Under the pieces are notes generated by a model that searched no databases, was not told where the DNA came from, and saw nothing but the letters and a program-made list of their open reading frames with translations. 64,000 nt of DNA from Larkinella soli. Lineage in GTDB: Bacteria > Bacteroidota > Bacteroidia > Cytophagales > Spirosomataceae. Position 1 is the stretch's first letter; each line of letters starts with the position of its first letter. Positions 1-8,211 of the stretch are shown here, piece by piece. The stretch covers positions 1 through 64,000 of the forward strand of contig NZ_QTJY01000004.1 of the NCBI RefSeq assembly GCF_003703975.1, written 5' to 3'. The position numbers and the translations under genes are program-made.

Positions 1-27
1 CTGAGCCAGGATCAAACTCTCCATTGT
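1..27 (-). rRNA. rrs: 16S ribosomal RNA, 5' end only
   Basis: The first 20 bases are the exact reverse complement of the conserved 16S 5' sequence AGAGTTTGATCCTGGCTCAG (the 27F primer site). The gene is therefore on the minus strand and leaves the window on the left; only its first ~27 bases are present. The mature 5' end is placed about 7 nt before AGAGTTTG by analogy with E. coli. It lies downstream of a strong Bacteroidota-type promoter (163-193) and a boxA-like leader (81-93), so this is the start of an rRNA operon. Too little sequence is present for taxonomic placement. Confidence 0.97.
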
Positions 28-80
28 AAATGCTAATTGTACTTTTACGCAGGTTCCTTACTCTTACTTATCTTGGTCAG

Positions 81-93
81 ATTGTCAAAGAAC
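81..93 (-). promoter_or_regulatory. boxA-like antitermination element in the rRNA leader
   Basis: The minus strand reads GTTCTTTGACAAT about 55 nt before the 16S 5' end. This resembles the boxA element (TGCTCTTTAACAAT in E. coli rRNA leaders) that recruits NusB-S10 for transcription antitermination. Position within the leader and similarity to the motif are the only evidence. Confidence 0.55.
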
Positions 94-162
94 GTGTTTT
101 CCTCGTTTGGAAAACGGTGGCTGAACGTGGTTTCGTCCAGCCGTTTTATCGATTTGGGACTG

Positions 163-193
163 CAAAGATAGGGGTTTCCAATGCTTAACGCAA
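163..193 (-). promoter_or_regulatory. rRNA operon promoter (Bacteroidota -33/-7 type)
   Basis: On the minus strand a TTG (193-191) is followed after exactly 20 nt by TATCTTTG (170-163). This matches the Bacteroidota primary sigma consensus TTG-N19/21-TAnnTTTG. Transcription would start near 156 and give a leader of about 130 nt before 16S. A/T tracts upstream (200-240) could act as an UP element. The promoter lies in the short gap after the pruA stop codon, so pruA and the rRNA operon are co-directional but separately transcribed. Confidence 0.85.
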
Positions 194-273
194 GTCCTTT
201 TCTGAAAAAAGCCCCTTAAATTCAATTTTCTTTTTACGGCACAATTGAAACTGTGCAAAACACATTTTCTGCC

Positions 274-1905
274 TTATTCGGTCTCCATAAAGGGATACCG
301 GAAGTCGACGGGCGGGACAAAAGTCTCCTTGATCACCCGGGCCGATACCCACCGCAACAGATTCAACGAAGAGCCGGCTTTATCATTCGTCCCGGAGGCC
401 CGGGCTCCGCCAAACGGCTGCTGACCTACGACCGCCCCGGTCGGTTTGTCGTTGATGTAATAGTTGCCGGCCGCATTCACCAGCTTTTGGGAGACTTCTT
501 CGATAACATACCGGTCCCTGGCAAATAATGACCCGGTCAGCGCGTAGGGTGACGTCTGATCTACCAGTTGAACGGTTTCCTCAAAATGATCCGGATGGTA
601 GATATATACCGTCAGGACGGGGCCGAAGATTTCCTCGCACATCGTCACATATTGCGGATCCCGGGCCAGCAGGACGGTCGGCTGGATGAAGAAGCCGTCG
701 GTCTTATCGAACGTTCCGCCCGCGATGACTTCGACCCTCGGATCATTTTTGGCTTCGGAAATGTATTTACTGATCTTATCGAAGGCCCTTTCGTCGATGA
801 CGGCGTTGACAAAGTTGGAGAAATCTTCGACGGTTCCGGTTTTTATCTCCCGAAGATCGGCCAGGATATACTCCCGGATCTGCTCCCACAGGCTGGACGG
901 AATGTAGGCCCGGGATGCGGCCGAACATTTCTGTCCCTGGTATTCGAAAGCGCCCCGCACGAGGGCCGTTGCTACTTCTTTCGGGTCGGCCGACTCATGA
1001 ACCAGCACAAAGTCCTTGCCGCCGGTTTCGCCCACGATTCTCGGATAGCTTTTATACTGGTGAATGTTTTCACCGATGGTTTTCCAGATTTGCTGGAAGA
1101 CGCCCGTGCTTCCGGTAAAATGAATTCCGGCAAAATCGGGATGTCTGAAGATAATATCTCCCGCCAGCGGACCGTCGACATAAATCAGGTTGATGACTCC
1201 GTCGGGCAGCCCGGCTTTCCGGAAAACCTCCATCAACACCTGCGCCGAATAGATCTGCTGGGTGGCCGGTTTCCAGATGACGGTATTGCCCATCATGGCC
1301 GGGGCCGAGGGCAGGTTGCCGGCAATGGCCGTAAAGTTGAATGGGGTCAAAGCAAAGACGAAGCCTTCCAGGGGACGGTATTCTTCCCGGTTCCAGTAGC
1401 CCGCGGACGACCGGGGTTGCTGGCTGTAGATCTCCGTCATGTATTGTACATTGAACCGAAGGAAGTCGATCATTTCACAGGCGGAGTCGATCTCGGCCTG
1501 ATAGGCGTTCTTCGACTGGCCGAGCATGGTGGCGGCATTGACCTTGTAGCGGTATGGGCCGGCCAGCAATTCGGCGGCTTTAAGAAATATTCCGGCCCGC
1601 TGCTCCCAGGGGAGGCCGGCCCATTGTTCCCGGGCATTCAGAGCTGCGGTAATAGCCTGCTCGACGTGCGTCTGGTCTCCTTCGTGAAAATGGGCCAGTA
1701 CCTGTTTACGGTTATGAGGAGCTACCAAGGGGATTCGCGTTTCGGTTCGTACCTCCTCCCCGCCGATGTACATGGGAATATCGACGGTTTTAGAGGATGC
1801 TTCGGTAAGGGCGGCTTTGAGTCGGGCGCGCTCTTCCGAACCGGGACGGTATTCTTTTACCGGCTCATTGTGGGGAACCGGTACCTGAAAAAAGCCTGCG
1901 GACAT
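274..1905 (-). CDS. pruA: L-glutamate gamma-semialdehyde dehydrogenase (1-pyrroline-5-carboxylate dehydrogenase)
   Basis: This enzyme carries out the second step of proline breakdown: NAD-dependent oxidation of glutamate semialdehyde to glutamate in the cytosol. The 543-residue protein is a full-length aldehyde dehydrogenase of the stand-alone P5C dehydrogenase type. The general-base Glu is near residue 293 (VGETGGK) and the catalytic Cys near 327 (GQKCSAASR). The TPFNFTAIAGNLP and HFTGST stretches match the cofactor-binding part. Length and start (MSAGFFQVP) agree with bacterial monofunctional enzymes rather than PutA fusions. No proline dehydrogenase gene is adjacent. It ends just upstream of the rRNA promoter and is divergent from thrC. 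Confidence 0.93.
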   Translation of the reverse strand: MSAGFFQVPVPHNEPVKEYRPGSEERARLKAALTEASSKTVDIPMYIGGEEVRTETRIPLVAPHNRKQVLAHFHEGDQTHVEQAITAALNAREQWAGLPWEQRAGIFLKAAELLAGPYRYKVNAATMLGQSKNAYQAEIDSACEMIDFLRFNVQYMTEIYSQQPRSSAGYWNREEYRPLEGFVFALTPFNFTAIAGNLPSAPAMMGNTVIWKPATQQIYSAQVLMEVFRKAGLPDGVINLIYVDGPLAGDIIFRHPDFAGIHFTGSTGVFQQIWKTIGENIHQYKSYPRIVGETGGKDFVLVHESADPKEVATALVRGAFEYQGQKCSAASRAYIPSSLWEQIREYILADLREIKTGTVEDFSNFVNAVIDERAFDKISKYISEAKNDPRVEVIAGGTFDKTDGFFIQPTVLLARDPQYVTMCEEIFGPVLTVYIYHPDHFEETVQLVDQTSPYALTGSLFARDRYVIEEVSQKLVNAAGNYYINDKPTGAVVGQQPFGGARASGTNDKAGSSLNLLRWVSARVIKETFVPPVDFRYPFMETE

Positions 1906-2064
1906 ACGTTCGTTGATTTTGAAGTGTGCTAAAATAGGTAATTGAAAGGAAAGCGTTTAGGTTCCCTTCGGTAGCCTGGTGGCCGTTTCTCGCTTTTATC
2001 CCGGTAATTGTTCGGTTAACGGTTTGGGCTTTCGTAACTTGCGGCAATTTTTTAACTACCTGCT

Positions 2065-3369
2065 ATGAATTTTTACAGTACGAACGATACTTCCCTGCGG
2101 GTTTCCATGGAAGAAGCTTTGCTGAGGAGTATGCCAAAGGATCGGGGCCTGTATATGCCGGAAAAAATTCCGTTTATGGGCGCCGATTTCTTCCGGCGAA
2201 TCTCCGACGGCTCGCTGGCCGACATCGCCTTTGAGGTCAGTTCGGCGCTTTTCGGCCCGTCTATTCCGACCGGGAAGCTACAAGACCTGGTTCACCGGGC
2301 GTTTCCTTTCGACACCCCGGTAGTAGGTCTGGAAAACGGTAAAAGTCACGTTCTGGAACTGTTCCACGGCCCTTCCCTGGCGTTCAAGGATGTGGGTGCC
2401 CGGTATATGGCGGCTATGATGGGGTATTTTCTGGAGCAGAGCAGTCAGGAGGTGCATATCCTGGTGGCCACTTCCGGGGATACCGGCGGGGCCGTGGCCA
2501 TGGGGTTTCTGGGGGTTCCAGGCATTAAAGTAACGATTTTGTATCCGAGCGGCCGGGTCAGTGAGCTTCAGGAAAAACAGCTGACCACGCTCGGCCGGAA
2601 CATCACGGCCATCGAGGTGGACGGATCGTTCGACGACTGTCAGGCACTCGTGAAAATGGCTTTCGCCGATCCGGATCTGAACCGGCAGCAACGGCTTGCC
2701 TCCGCCAACTCGATCAATATTTTCCGGCTGATCCCGCAAGGATTTTACTATGTGCGGGCTTATGGTCAGGTGAAGCAGTATGGAAAACCGGTCGTGTTTT
2801 CCACACCCAGTGGAAACTTCGGCAATCTGAGCGCCGGTGTTCTGGCCCACAAGATGGGCTTACCGGTTCACCGTTTCATAGCCTCGACCAATCTGAACCG
2901 GGCGGTTCCGACTTATCTCGAAAACGGTACGTACACGCCCAATCCTTCGATTGAAACGATCTCTAACGCGATGGATGTGGGAAACCCGAGTAATTTTGTC
3001 CGTTTAACCCACCTTTTCGACGATAGTTTCGAGGAGTTGAAAGCCAGCGTGAGCGGATATTACTTCGACGATGGGCAGACCCGGGAGGCCATGCTGGATG
3101 TCTACCGGCAGTACGGTTACGTGATGTGCCCGCATACGGCCGTCGGTTATCTGGGATTACGCCGTTATCAACAATCTGGTGAAGATACCTGTGGAATAGC
3201 ACTGGCTACGGCGCATCCGGCCAAGTTTAAAGACCTGGTCGAGTCAGTTATCCACACCCCTGTGGAAATACCGCCGGCGCTGGAAGAACTGATGAACCGG
3301 CCGAAACATAGCATCCGGCTGGGCGTCGGCTTCGACGAGATAAAGGATTATCTGATGCAGACCGCCTAA
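2065..3369 (+). CDS. thrC: threonine synthase
   Basis: Threonine synthase is PLP-dependent and converts O-phosphohomoserine to threonine, the last step of threonine biosynthesis. The 434-residue protein has the long-form N-terminal region. Lys108 in HGPSLAFKDVGA is the expected Schiff-base lysine, and the phosphate-binding loop VATSGDTGGAVA follows. The C-terminal part contains the usual SNAMDVGNPSN motif. The start at MNFYSTNDTS fits the family. It is not in an operon with homoserine kinase or aspartokinase here; it faces the TPR gene 3' to 3' across a shared perfect terminator hairpin. Confidence 0.95.
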   Translation: MNFYSTNDTSLRVSMEEALLRSMPKDRGLYMPEKIPFMGADFFRRISDGSLADIAFEVSSALFGPSIPTGKLQDLVHRAFPFDTPVVGLENGKSHVLELFHGPSLAFKDVGARYMAAMMGYFLEQSSQEVHILVATSGDTGGAVAMGFLGVPGIKVTILYPSGRVSELQEKQLTTLGRNITAIEVDGSFDDCQALVKMAFADPDLNRQQRLASANSINIFRLIPQGFYYVRAYGQVKQYGKPVVFSTPSGNFGNLSAGVLAHKMGLPVHRFIASTNLNRAVPTYLENGTYTPNPSIETISNAMDVGNPSNFVRLTHLFDDSFEELKASVSGYYFDDGQTREAMLDVYRQYGYVMCPHTAVGYLGLRRYQQSGEDTCGIALATAHPAKFKDLVESVIHTPVEIPPALEELMNRPKHSIRLGVGFDEIKDYLMQTA

Positions 3370-3404
3370 AGAAAAGGCCCGCCGGAAGCGGGCCTTTTCT
3401 TTAG
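3366..3404. terminator. Bidirectional terminator between thrC and the TPR gene
   Basis: A perfect 17-bp inverted repeat (3366-3382 with 3388-3404) has a 5-nt loop and A/T-rich outer arms, so either direction ends in a T-rich arm. Both convergent genes end inside it: the thrC stop TAA is at 3367-3369 and the TPR stop (TTA on the plus strand) is at 3401-3403. Confidence 0.9.
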
Positions 3405-5203
3405 TTGATGACGTCTCCCCGCAGGAGCCGGAATCGTTTCCGGGCCTCGGCGCCAAAAATGCTCCCGGGGTATTTCTGGAGCAGCTGGTTATATAATTCC
3501 ATGGCTTTCGGCTTGTCTTTTCTGCTTTCCTCAAAGGTTTTTGCCGTCAGGAACAGAGCATCGTCGCCCAGGACGTCGAATGAGTAGTCGGCGGTAATTT
3601 TCTGGAGGTCCTGCAGGGCGTCATCGACTTTGTTCTGTTTCAGCAGGGTATTGGCCCGCAGCCAGAGAATGTCGTCCGCCAGGCTGTGATCGCGGTATTT
3701 CGTATACAGACGGCTCAATTGCATCGCGGCAGAATCCACCTTGTTCTGAAACAACATGAGGTCTATGGCGGCATATTCCCGCATGGCGGTTTCCGTACTG
3801 TCCAGGCCCGTGTTGTCCATGATCAGCAGGCTCAGGGCGCTGGCATCATTGGCAATTTCCCGGGTCGTGGCCTGCTTGAGAATGTCCAGAATCTCCTTCG
3901 CCAGGGAAAATTCGCCTTTGTAATAGTGCAGCCGGGCGTTTTTCAGCTTGGCTTCATACCCCAGCGGCTCTTCTTTCTGGGACTTTTCGACCTGTGAATA
4001 CAGCAGAGTGGCTTCCCAGGGTTCGCTCTTCAGCAGGTAAATATCCCCCATGTCCAGTTTACAGCGGTCGACGAAGCCTTTTTCGTTTTTACCGATATCG
4101 GTAGCCAGGGTCAGAATCGTCAGGGCGGTATCTTTCTCGTTCAGGAAGAAGGCATACAGACTGGCCGTACTCCGCAGCGCTTCCAGGGTTCGGTTGTTTT
4201 TACCCAGTTCCTGAAACATTTTCTGGTAATCGGCAATCAGCTTCCGGATCTCGGCATTATCGACGGGATACGTGTTCTTAACCTGCTCCTCGCGGGCCTT
4301 GATCACCAGCCGGCGGGCAAACGGGTACAGCTGGCCCTGCGGATACTCTTTCGCCACATACTCAAACATGGCTGCTGCGTTGCGATAATCTTTGTTCTGA
4401 AGGGCGACCGCACCTAAATCGTATACTCTTACCCCCGTTAACTTCAATCGCTTGTCAAGGGCTCTTTCCTGAATAAACGCTTTATAAAAATCCTTCTTCT
4501 GCGTCAGGTACCAGACGAGCATCTCGGTATAGAACATCTCATTGGGGCTCTCCTGCACTTTTTTATACAGGACGGTTTCCAGCAGTTTCTGATCGGCTTC
4601 TTTCAGGTTATCCTGCAGAGTGGCCTGTACATTATCCCGGTTGCCCGGAATCAGCCCCCACTGGAGCAACTCATCGATCATGCTTTCTTTCTGGCCTACG
4701 GCCCCGTATAGCCGCGCCAGCTCTCCGGCGTAGGCCAATGGATCTTTGCTGGCTTCACGGGCTTTCCGGAGGGCTTTAATGGCCCAGTCATGCTTCACCT
4801 TCTCGGCAAAGTCCTGGGAGAGCTCCGCCAGGGCCGGAACATTATTGCCTGCCACGGAGATCGCCTTATTGAAATAATCCTCCGCTTTAGCCGAATCCTT
4901 GCGGCTTTCCTCCAGAATGCCTGCCTGCAGGAACACATACGGATTCCGGTCTTCGGTTTTCACCAGCCGCCGGATGACCTTTTCGGCTTCACCGATTTTA
5001 TTCAATTTGACGGCGCTTTCCACATACCGGTTAACAATTTGCTTCCCGGCGTCGTTTTTAAGGAGTCGCTGGTAGATGGTATAGGCTTTTTCGAATTCCC
5101 CTTTCTTGAAGTATTCCTCGGCCAGCTCGGGGCCTTCCTGAGCAACAGCTACCGACCACCCAAGTATCAGTAGTGTTGCCAACATCCCAATAACCTTTTT
5201 CAT
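3401..5203 (-). CDS. Secreted tetratricopeptide-repeat protein
   Basis: This is a 600-residue protein with a signal peptide (MKKVIGMLATLLILGWSVAVAQ, cleavage probably after AVA). It is followed almost entirely by helical TPR-like pairs, for example EEYFKKGEFEKAYTIYQRLL near residue 30, KAEDYFNKAI near 117 and a C-terminal block with KPKAMELYNQLLQKYPGS. Such proteins are periplasmic or outer-membrane-associated scaffolds. No enzymatic motif is visible and the specific partner cannot be named. Its 5' side borders the putative origin region; its 3' end shares the terminator with thrC. Confidence 0.85.
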   Translation of the reverse strand: MKKVIGMLATLLILGWSVAVAQEGPELAEEYFKKGEFEKAYTIYQRLLKNDAGKQIVNRYVESAVKLNKIGEAEKVIRRLVKTEDRNPYVFLQAGILEESRKDSAKAEDYFNKAISVAGNNVPALAELSQDFAEKVKHDWAIKALRKAREASKDPLAYAGELARLYGAVGQKESMIDELLQWGLIPGNRDNVQATLQDNLKEADQKLLETVLYKKVQESPNEMFYTEMLVWYLTQKKDFYKAFIQERALDKRLKLTGVRVYDLGAVALQNKDYRNAAAMFEYVAKEYPQGQLYPFARRLVIKAREEQVKNTYPVDNAEIRKLIADYQKMFQELGKNNRTLEALRSTASLYAFFLNEKDTALTILTLATDIGKNEKGFVDRCKLDMGDIYLLKSEPWEATLLYSQVEKSQKEEPLGYEAKLKNARLHYYKGEFSLAKEILDILKQATTREIANDASALSLLIMDNTGLDSTETAMREYAAIDLMLFQNKVDSAAMQLSRLYTKYRDHSLADDILWLRANTLLKQNKVDDALQDLQKITADYSFDVLGDDALFLTAKTFEESRKDKPKAMELYNQLLQKYPGSIFGAEARKRFRLLRGDVIN

Positions 5204-5249
5204 TTTATCTTTTTTAACTTAAAAATAAAGAAATAGAGGAATAGTTGCC

Positions 5250-5616
5250 TGTGGATATGTGGACAAGTTTTTTATTCACACTTTTGTTCATAAAATGTGG
5301 AAAGGTAAAGTGTCTTATCCACAGGTTCAAAATAGTTATCCACATGTAATATACTGATTTACAGCATATTTTTTACTTATCAACACACCATTGTGGATTT
5401 TGAATACTTATTGAGCACATTTCCACAGGCTCACTTCTCTACATTTCCACATGTTGATTTCCGGCTGGACGGCTTGTGGAAAATGCCCTATTTTTAAACG
5501 TATCCACCGGAGAAAAACGTTTATCCACACAGGCCCCAAATTTCTCCACCGCGACAGTCCCGTCTTTTCACAAACTATACACAGGATATTTCCACTTATC
5601 CACCGACTTATCCACG
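5250..5616. other. Putative chromosomal replication origin (oriC) with DnaA-box cluster
   Basis: The 449-bp gap 5204-5652 carries no gene. It holds three perfect DnaA boxes TTATCCACA (5315-5323, 5336-5344, 5521-5529) and TTATTCACA (5272-5280), which also fits TTATNCACA. One-mismatch boxes are at 5596-5604 and 5608-5616 (plus strand), 5377-5385 and 5575-5583 (plus), and 5250-5258, 5258-5266 and 5475-5483 (minus). Further CCACA-type sites lie between. The flanks are AT-rich (5204-5240, 5349-5380 and 5628-5652), suitable for an unwinding element. Supporting context: mnmG/gidA, a classic origin neighbour, is 2.6 kb away; a parS-like site is 4.5 kb away; and an rRNA operon is transcribed away from the site. 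dnaA itself is not in the window. The origin call is inference; the box cluster is directly visible. Confidence 0.8.
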
Positions 5617-5652
5617 AAAAGTTTGTGCTTTTTTAATTTAGAATTGACCTTT

Positions 5653-7257
5653 TTACAAGGCATCCACATTGATGTCGCTGATGTCGAAATTGGCCTTGAT
5701 GGAGACAGGGCGGGTATTGTGGAAAAAGATGGGTTCAGGGAGACGGCCCTCCGTGAGATTGCCGCTGTCCCATCGACCGTTTCCATTCTCATCGATGATG
5801 ACCCGTATCCGATATTTCCCCGGCTTGATCATCGTGAACCGGTAGCTCGGGTTGTTCAACTGACGGTCGATGACCTTGAACTCATCATCGAGCAGTTCGA
5901 TGATGAGCTGGCGGGCAGAAGTGTTGATCCGACCCGACAGCGTTCCATACCGTTCCGGATCACGCAGGTTATAGCTCAGAATGCCGGCGGCCGTCGAGTC
6001 GTTCAGGACGCTGATGAAGGCACCCTTTCCCAGGCGGATCTCCACCCGGCTCCGGGTGTTGGTGGCTTTGGTCAGAATGAACCGGGTTTGGTTTTCATCC
6101 CATTTATAATCCTGAGCGGTTACGATCTGGCGGGTCGTGCTGTCGCTGATGATCTGGATGGAGTCAGCAGTAATCCCTCGGATCGGCTTATTGAATTTTA
6201 GTTCGACGCGGAGGTTTCGGTCAACGTCTTCACTGTTCGCAGGCCTGGCCGTGAAGGTTACCGGGTCCGGATTTTCACGCCGTGTGGGAGTACGAAACCG
6301 GAACCGCTGGCTGAGTTCGGAGGTATTTTTTAGGGAGTCGGTAACCGTCAGTTGAACCCGAATGGTATCGGTCGAGGCTTTACCGTTAAAAAAAGTCAGC
6401 TCAGTTGGGGTTCGGAAATAGGCGGGAATGCTGTCCTGAGGATTCGAGAATTTGACGGTAAAGGATTCGATTCCACGGTCGAAAATGTAGGTATAAGTCG
6501 TGACCCGCTGCTCGGTCCGGACAGAACGTGGAGGAGTATTGTAGTAGGGAAACAACGTTAGCTTTAAGGTATCGATGTTTGCGGCAAGCAGTACATCCTG
6601 TTTCAGAAAGGCGACCTTTTCGGTGGCCGGATTCAGGGTCAGGTTGAGGTTTTTGTCATCAAAAGCGTAAATTTTATACCGGCCGTCCTTCACGTTTTCG
6701 ATCAAAAAGTTGCCGGAACTATCGGTGCGCGTGAAGTAATAGGGCTTTATTTTGGTCGGTGTCAGCGTATCGGTTGGAATATACAGGCCGACCAGGGTAT
6801 TCAGCACGGGCTGACCGGTTTGAATATCCGTAACCTTCCCCCCTACCCGAAGTGAGTCGATCGTACTGCCGGTGCTGAACACGAGCTTCAGATCGGTGGT
6901 CGGATTATTCTCCGTTACATCCTTGACGGCATCGGAAAAGTTGAAGGTATAGGTTGTATTTTCCTTAAATGGTTTGTCGAAAATCAGGCGGAGGCTGTTC
7001 GGCCTGGCCCGGTATTTAAAGGGCGCTTCCGGCTCGGGGGTTATCAAAATTTTCTGGTTCGGGTTCTCCACCCGAATGTATTCATTGAAGGTCAGGTCGA
7101 GGGTCCGGCCGTCAAAATTCTTCTGTTTATTTACCGGCATGCTCTTGACCAGGACGGGTGCCAGCGTATCTTTTTTACCGCCGATCGGGGCTGCGTACTG
7201 AGAACAGGAATTGAGAAAAACGAGGATAAGAGCGAATAGTAGCAGTGCCTGTTTCAT
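5653..7257 (-). CDS. Ig-like domain (Big_5) lipoprotein
   Basis: The chosen start (MKQALLLFALIL at 7257) gives a 534-residue protein with a clear lipoprotein signal: a hydrophobic stretch ending in the lipobox LNSC. An upstream in-frame Met at 7380 would bury this signal, so it was rejected. After the Cys come a bacterial Ig-like (Big_5-type) domain (LDLTFNEYIRVENPNQ), a carboxypeptidase-regulatory-like segment (VGGKVTDIQTGQPVLNTLVG ... YKIYAFDD), beta-rich repeats and a C-terminal DENGNGRWDSG loop that resembles a calcium-binding turn. It is probably a surface-exposed or outer-membrane-anchored lipoprotein of unknown role. It lies on the right flank of the oriC candidate. Confidence 0.82.
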   Translation of the reverse strand: MKQALLLFALILVFLNSCSQYAAPIGGKKDTLAPVLVKSMPVNKQKNFDGRTLDLTFNEYIRVENPNQKILITPEPEAPFKYRARPNSLRLIFDKPFKENTTYTFNFSDAVKDVTENNPTTDLKLVFSTGSTIDSLRVGGKVTDIQTGQPVLNTLVGLYIPTDTLTPTKIKPYYFTRTDSSGNFLIENVKDGRYKIYAFDDKNLNLTLNPATEKVAFLKQDVLLAANIDTLKLTLFPYYNTPPRSVRTEQRVTTYTYIFDRGIESFTVKFSNPQDSIPAYFRTPTELTFFNGKASTDTIRVQLTVTDSLKNTSELSQRFRFRTPTRRENPDPVTFTARPANSEDVDRNLRVELKFNKPIRGITADSIQIISDSTTRQIVTAQDYKWDENQTRFILTKATNTRSRVEIRLGKGAFISVLNDSTAAGILSYNLRDPERYGTLSGRINTSARQLIIELLDDEFKVIDRQLNNPSYRFTMIKPGKYRIRVIIDENGNGRWDSGNLTEGRLPEPIFFHNTRPVSIKANFDISDINVDAL

Positions 7258-7316
7258 TTTCTGGCAACGAAAAACCCTGAATAGGAAGATATCAGGGCCG
7301 TGAAAAATGGTTTGTT

Positions 7317-8207
7317 TCAGTGCGCCTGAGCGATATAAATCAGGCTCGAATAATTTCCACCGTTTCTTTGGGCCGCCCAATTAGAACGAAATCCGTTCCA
7401 GAAACTTTCAAGGTAGGCCGGTTTTCCGTCACGGTTTTTAGTACTGAGCAAATTCACGTAAAAGGCATCGAACCACATCGGACGACGGCCGGCCGGTCGG
7501 TACCCATACCGTTGCAGCAGGGATTCCATATGCGCCGGCGTGAAATGGTATAGGTGCCGTGGAACGTCGTAAGCCGCCCAATACTGGCGGTATTGCTCTG
7601 CATCCCACGACAGGTGGTTGGGAACGGCAATCACCGCGTAGCCTTTCTGAACCGTATGGGCTCTCATCCATTCCAGTGTTTCGGACAACGAATGGACGTG
7701 CTCCAGCACGTGCCACATGGTAATCACGTCCACCGGCTGGATTAATTCCAGTTGATCAATGGAAGGAACGATCGGCATTTTCGTACGTTCCTCCGCCTGC
7801 CGTCTGGCGCTCTGATCCGGTTCTACTCCGTGAATGCTCCACCCTTCCCGGGCGGCTTCTTGGAGAAAATAGCCGGACCCGCAGCCGATATCCAGCAATC
7901 GTCCCGGCGTCGGAACAAGCTTTCCAATCAAGGATACCTTCTGTCGGACGGTAATATTTCGGACCGAATGATAGAGCCGGCTAACCAATCCTTCCCGGGT
8001 ATCGCTATGTGAAATATACTGTTCGGACTGATAATACTGGCCGATTTCCTGCGGTGCCGGCCGGGGGCTGGTTACTTTAAAGCCGCATTTCTGACAAGCC
8101 TGAATCGTAAATTCCTGCTCCGAAACCAGAAAGTCTTTACAGGTAAGCCAATGTGAAAAGCCATGATTTCCGCAGACCGGACATTCCGTTAGTTGCTCAG
8201 TCGACAT
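7317..8207 (-). CDS. Class I SAM-dependent methyltransferase with N-terminal zinc ribbon
   Basis: The protein has 296 residues. Two CxxC pairs at the N-terminus (CPVCG and CQKCG) form a probable zinc ribbon. They are followed by a Rossmann methyltransferase core with motif I LLDIGCGSGYF and the downstream MWHVLEHVHS motif typical of the Methyltransf_23 family. Related proteins methylate sugars, lipids or small metabolites; the substrate cannot be deduced. The gene starts 4 bp after the mnmG stop, so it is probably co-transcribed with mnmG. Confidence 0.85.
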   Translation of the reverse strand: MSTEQLTECPVCGNHGFSHWLTCKDFLVSEQEFTIQACQKCGFKVTSPRPAPQEIGQYYQSEQYISHSDTREGLVSRLYHSVRNITVRQKVSLIGKLVPTPGRLLDIGCGSGYFLQEAAREGWSIHGVEPDQSARRQAEERTKMPIVPSIDQLELIQPVDVITMWHVLEHVHSLSETLEWMRAHTVQKGYAVIAVPNHLSWDAEQYRQYWAAYDVPRHLYHFTPAHMESLLQRYGYRPAGRRPMWFDAFYVNLLSTKNRDGKPAYLESFWNGFRSNWAAQRNGGNYSSLIYIAQAH

Positions 8208-8211
8208 ACGG

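Noticed and set aside
568-1932. Long open frame on the plus strand opposite pruA (454 codons)
   Set aside because: It is the mirror of the pruA coding frame; the translation is composition-biased and shows no domain, whereas pruA has every expected motif.
5395-5636. Short open frames in the DnaA-box gap as small genes
   Set aside because: They run through repeated TTATCCACA-type sites and overlap the Ig-like lipoprotein end; composition is not that of coding sequence.
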